The notes below the pieces were generated by a model that did no database searches, was not told where the DNA came from, and saw only the letters and a list, made by a program, of their open reading frames with translations. DNA of 64,000 nt from DASWTL01 sp966250385 (GTDB taxonomy: Bacteria; Bacteroidota; Bacteroidia; Sphingobacteriales; Sphingobacteriaceae): assembly GCA_966250385.1 (NCBI GenBank), contig CBINHC010000001.1, positions 186,001-250,000 of the forward strand, read 5' to 3'. Positions 61,514-64,000 of the stretch are shown here, piece after piece (positions within the stretch are counted from its first letter, which is position 1; every line of letters begins with the position of its first letter). The translations under genes were made by a program, and so were the position numbers.

Positions 61514-62440
61514 TTACGGATCTGGTCTTAAGGCGGCCTCCGCCAGCATCCCTTCCTTGAGCGAATACGTGGAAAGGAAGGTTTGGGTGATCCCGGTCTT
61601 TTGCAGGATGAACCGGGTAAGCACGGAGGCCATAACAATCATATCGATTCTGAACGCCGCCAGCCCGGGCATCTTTTCCCGTTCCTCACGGGTACTTCCG
61701 ATCAGCATCTCCAGGACCTCATACAGCTGCGCATTTTCGAATGCAGAGGCGGGACCCGGCGCAGATTCGCGCGTTCGGTTGATCATCGAGTCAAAGGTTT
61801 CGAAGGCCCCGGCAGACCCGACCAGCTGTTCGGGAGCATAGGTCCTGCAGGCTTCCAGCAAACCGGCCAGTTCGGTCTCCAGGTAGTTATAGAGGACGGT
61901 CAGCGTTTGCGGACTCACCGGGTCGGTCCTGTGATACTGCTCACGGAGCCTGGCGGCTCCCAGCGGGTAACTCTTCTTCCAGTGGATCCGGACCTGATCG
62001 CAAAGGATGAATTCAACGCTTCCGCCACCGATATCCATGATCAGTGTCGGGCGTGCGAGGGACAGGGCAGCGCGTACACCCAGGTAGATCAATTCCGCCT
62101 CACGGTCCCCGTCGATCACCTGGATCCCGATTCCGGTCTCCCGGAGGACCGATGCCATGAAGTCACCGCCATTGGCGGCGCTCCGGATGGCTGAGGTGGC
62201 ACAGGCCAGTACCAGGCCCGGCTGGTACCGGTCGATCATGCTGCGGATCCTGCCCATGGTTTCTACGCCGCGGCGAAAGGCTTCGGGAGCAATATATCCC
62301 TGACTGATGCCACCTTCACCCAGCCTGACCGGAATTTCTTCGGCGAACAGGATCCTGCCGATGCCGCCCCTAACGGGTTCGGCGATCAGCAGGTTGAACG
62401 TATTGGTACCCAGGTCTATGGCAGCGATGGGTTTCGTCAT
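61514..62440 (-). CDS. Ppx/GppA-type phosphatase (exopolyphosphatase family)
   Basis: This 308-residue protein of the ASKHA fold has the phosphate-1 motif AAIDLGTNTFNLLIAE, the DGDREAELIYLGVR region and the phosphate-2 motif MDIGGGSVEF. It hydrolyses polyphosphate or (p)ppGpp; which one is not clear. It is short compared with E. coli Ppx, since the C-terminal HD domain is missing, as is common in this phylum. It follows the ABC permease gene by 15 bp. Confidence 0.93.
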   Translation of the reverse strand: MTKPIAAIDLGTNTFNLLIAEPVRGGIGRILFAEEIPVRLGEGGISQGYIAPEAFRRGVETMGRIRSMIDRYQPGLVLACATSAIRSAANGGDFMASVLRETGIGIQVIDGDREAELIYLGVRAALSLARPTLIMDIGGGSVEFILCDQVRIHWKKSYPLGAARLREQYHRTDPVSPQTLTVLYNYLETELAGLLEACRTYAPEQLVGSAGAFETFDSMINRTRESAPGPASAFENAQLYEVLEMLIGSTREEREKMPGLAAFRIDMIVMASVLTRFILQKTGITQTFLSTYSLKEGMLAEAALRPDP

Positions 62441-62455
62441 GTTAAGGTTATCCGC

Positions 62456-63769
62456 TTATTCCTTGTACATAAACCATTTGGCCAGTTCCTTGTAGCTGGT
62501 TTTCTTTCCGTACATCAGGATGCCGACCCGGTAGATGCGTGCCGCGACCCAGGTTGTCAGAATAAAGCCGCCGATCAGTAAAGCGATTGACAGGGCAAGC
62601 TGCCATTCCGGAACGCCAAAGGGCAGGCGCACCATCATAGCGATCGGTGAGGTGAACGGAATGATGCTCAGCCAGAACGACAGCGTGCTGTCCGGGTTAT
62701 TGACTATAAAACTGAAGGACATGATATAGGTGAACAGCAGCGGGAGTGTGATCGGGAACATGAACTGCTGCGTTTCGGTCTCCGAATCGACAGCAGATCC
62801 TACGGCCGCAAACAAGGCGCTGTACAGCATGAATCCGCCCAGGAAATAGATCAGGAAAGTCGTAAGGATATACGAAAAATTGATGGTCTTCATGGCTCCG
62901 ATGATCTCGGCGCCGATGCCGTCCTGCTCCATCTGGGACTGGGTGGCAGCTACTGCGTCTTTTTTGCCGTCCGCGGCACTGACCGTTTCGACGCGGTCCT
63001 TAAGCAGCTGCCGGCCGGCTACCCCGGTCAGTGTCGTGGAAAGGATGATCCATAGGAGGAACTGGGTAAGACCAACCAGGCCGATCCCGATGATCTTTCC
63101 CATCATCAGCTGAAACGGTTTGACCGAGGATACGATAACTTCAATGATCCGGCTGGTCTTCTCTTCAATGACCCCGCGCATCACCTGCGCCCCGTAGATG
63201 AACAGCGACATATAGATCAGGATAGCGGCGGCAAAACCGACCGCATATGCGGCCCCGGCACTGCTGTCCTTTTCGCCTTCGGCAGTGATCTCCTTGGAAA
63301 TGATCGAGACATTTGACTTGACGGCATTCAGCGTTTCGGGATCTATCCCGGCATCCTTCAGTCTTTTGCTCCGGAGAATTTCATCCATCTGGTCCTCAAT
63401 CGTGCCCAGGGCGCTGATCCCGGGCTTCTTTTTGGAAAACATCTGGACCTGGCTGGTCTTTTCGAAATCGCCGGAAATATACAGGACGAAGTTCTCGCCT
63501 TCGGCAACCTCTTTCTTGGCTTCAGCAAGTGATTTGGTGCTGGTATGGAACCGGACTGCGCCCTTGTCTTTGAACGATCCGGTAAAGATCCCGGATTCGT
63601 CGATTACTTCCACTTCGGTCTTTGCGTCTCCGCCCTGAATGGTCAGGACGGCCACCAGGGCGTACATTCCAATGATCAGCAGGGGAACCAGCAAGGTCAT
63701 TAACAGGAAGGATTTCTTCTTTACCCTGCTCAGGTATTCGCGTTGTATGATGAGTAATATTTTATTCAT
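62456..63769 (-). CDS. ABC-2-type transporter permease (NatB-like)
   Basis: This 437-residue protein has one N-terminal helix (about 20-42), a large extracytoplasmic domain (about 45-175) and five or six C-terminal helices, the ABC-2/NatB layout. Its conserved start is IIQREYLSRVKKKSFLLMTLLVPLL. It pairs with the ATPase gene two bases upstream. NatAB exports sodium in Bacillus, but the substrate here is unknown. Confidence 0.93.
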   Translation of the reverse strand: MNKILLIIQREYLSRVKKKSFLLMTLLVPLLIIGMYALVAVLTIQGGDAKTEVEVIDESGIFTGSFKDKGAVRFHTSTKSLAEAKKEVAEGENFVLYISGDFEKTSQVQMFSKKKPGISALGTIEDQMDEILRSKRLKDAGIDPETLNAVKSNVSIISKEITAEGEKDSSAGAAYAVGFAAAILIYMSLFIYGAQVMRGVIEEKTSRIIEVIVSSVKPFQLMMGKIIGIGLVGLTQFLLWIILSTTLTGVAGRQLLKDRVETVSAADGKKDAVAATQSQMEQDGIGAEIIGAMKTINFSYILTTFLIYFLGGFMLYSALFAAVGSAVDSETETQQFMFPITLPLLFTYIMSFSFIVNNPDSTLSFWLSIIPFTSPIAMMVRLPFGVPEWQLALSIALLIGGFILTTWVAARIYRVGILMYGKKTSYKELAKWFMYKE

Positions 63770-63771
63770 GA

Positions 63772-64000
63772 CTAGTTCAGGCTTTTTACTTTTTCAATAA
63801 AGATCTCGTTGATCGTCGGGATCACTTCTACAAACCGGGTGATGCTGACCTGGTTCATCAGCGCGGAAAGCGCATCATTCGTAGTGTAACCGTCGCGGAT
63901 CCGGATGGTGATGCCCTTCCCGGTTATATCCTGGCCGGTACACTCGAATGCGGTTTGTTCGGTCAGCCCGTTCAGGTGCCCATCATAGGTGATCTGGTAG
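63772..64000 (-). CDS. ABC transporter ATP-binding protein, C-terminal fragment (cut by window)
   Basis: Only the last 75 codons lie in the window: about YQITYDGHLNGL through NDALSALMNQVSITRF to IFIEKVKSLN and a TAG at 63774-63772. This is the C-terminal DUF4162-type domain of NatA-like ATPases; the nucleotide-binding motifs lie outside. It ends two bases before the permease gene and is the first gene of that operon. Confidence 0.9.
   Translation of the reverse strand, partial: YQITYDGHLNGLTEQTAFECTGQDITGKGITIRIRDGYTTNDALSALMNQVSITRFVEVIPTINEIFIEKVKSLN

Overview
The window comes from a Bacteroidota chromosome, most likely a Cytophagia-type aerobe; I cannot name the genus. The evidence is two tandem SusC/SusD pairs, two PorP/SprF proteins next to type-B type IX secretion (T9SS) C-terminal domain proteins, a PorE-like OmpA/TPR protein, GldC, the split transketolase of this phylum, an ECF sigma / anti-sigma / CpxP-like trio, and many TAnnTTTG/TAnnTTCG (-7) promoter boxes instead of TATAAT. 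The DNA is GC-rich by eye, with AT-rich patches near 23.9, 27.3-27.6, 52.1-52.2 and 55.0-55.2 kb. Both ends cut a gene.

Layout. 0-3.1 kb: DUF4097 surface protein (5' cut), MacB/LolD-type ABC ATPase, TolC-type outer membrane protein. 3.2-7.3 kb: dnaE and trxA. 7.4-11.3 kb: a GH97 glucosidase facing a GHL10 lipoprotein. 11.3-14.6 kb: GNAT, NIPSNAP, YciI-like protein, MscS-type channel. 14.6-19.1 kb: DPP IV-like peptidase, DUF58, SGNH hydrolase, cupin. 19.1-23.9 kb, all minus: class III aminotransferase, CpxP-like protein, anti-sigma-like protein, ECF sigma, split transketolase. 24.0-29.5 kb: collagen-like protein, type-B CTD protein, PorP/SprF, PorE-like protein, in one tight run. 29.6-32.4 kb, minus: FAH-family hydrolase, M23 peptidase, Bcp. 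32.5-43.3 kb: NlpC/P60 enzyme and two SusC/SusD pairs. 43.3-47.6 kb: dihydroorotase, DEAD-box helicase, GldC, small membrane proteins, Ogt. 47.7-58.4 kb: System I cytochrome c maturation genes (ccmB, ccmC, ccmD-like, ccmE, ccmF) interrupted by a second T9SS surface-protein operon (minus strand), a glutamate dehydrogenase and a decayed 0.7-kb patch. 58.4-64 kb: DUF2520 protein, ferredoxin, IscX, KdsC, Spy-like protein, Maf, Ppx/GppA, and an ABC-2 permease with the C-terminus of its ATPase.

How the genes work together. Two separate operons have the same plan: repeat or Ig-like surface proteins without a recognised sorting domain, then one type-B CTD protein, then a PorP/SprF partner. The first adds a PorE-like peptidoglycan anchor and a collagen-like protein whose stalk carries a 33-residue tandem duplication. 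The second encodes two Ig-like proteins that share a short C-terminal tail ending in VITFS plus two residues. These are the best candidates for an undescribed surface apparatus.

Other points worth attention: a CcmE with Cys-x3-Tyr in place of the heme-binding His motif; seven exact -7 boxes lying 3-6 nt before start codons, implying leaderless mRNAs; and intrinsic terminators that run directly into the next start codon. I saw no tRNA, rRNA, CRISPR array, complete insertion sequence or origin.
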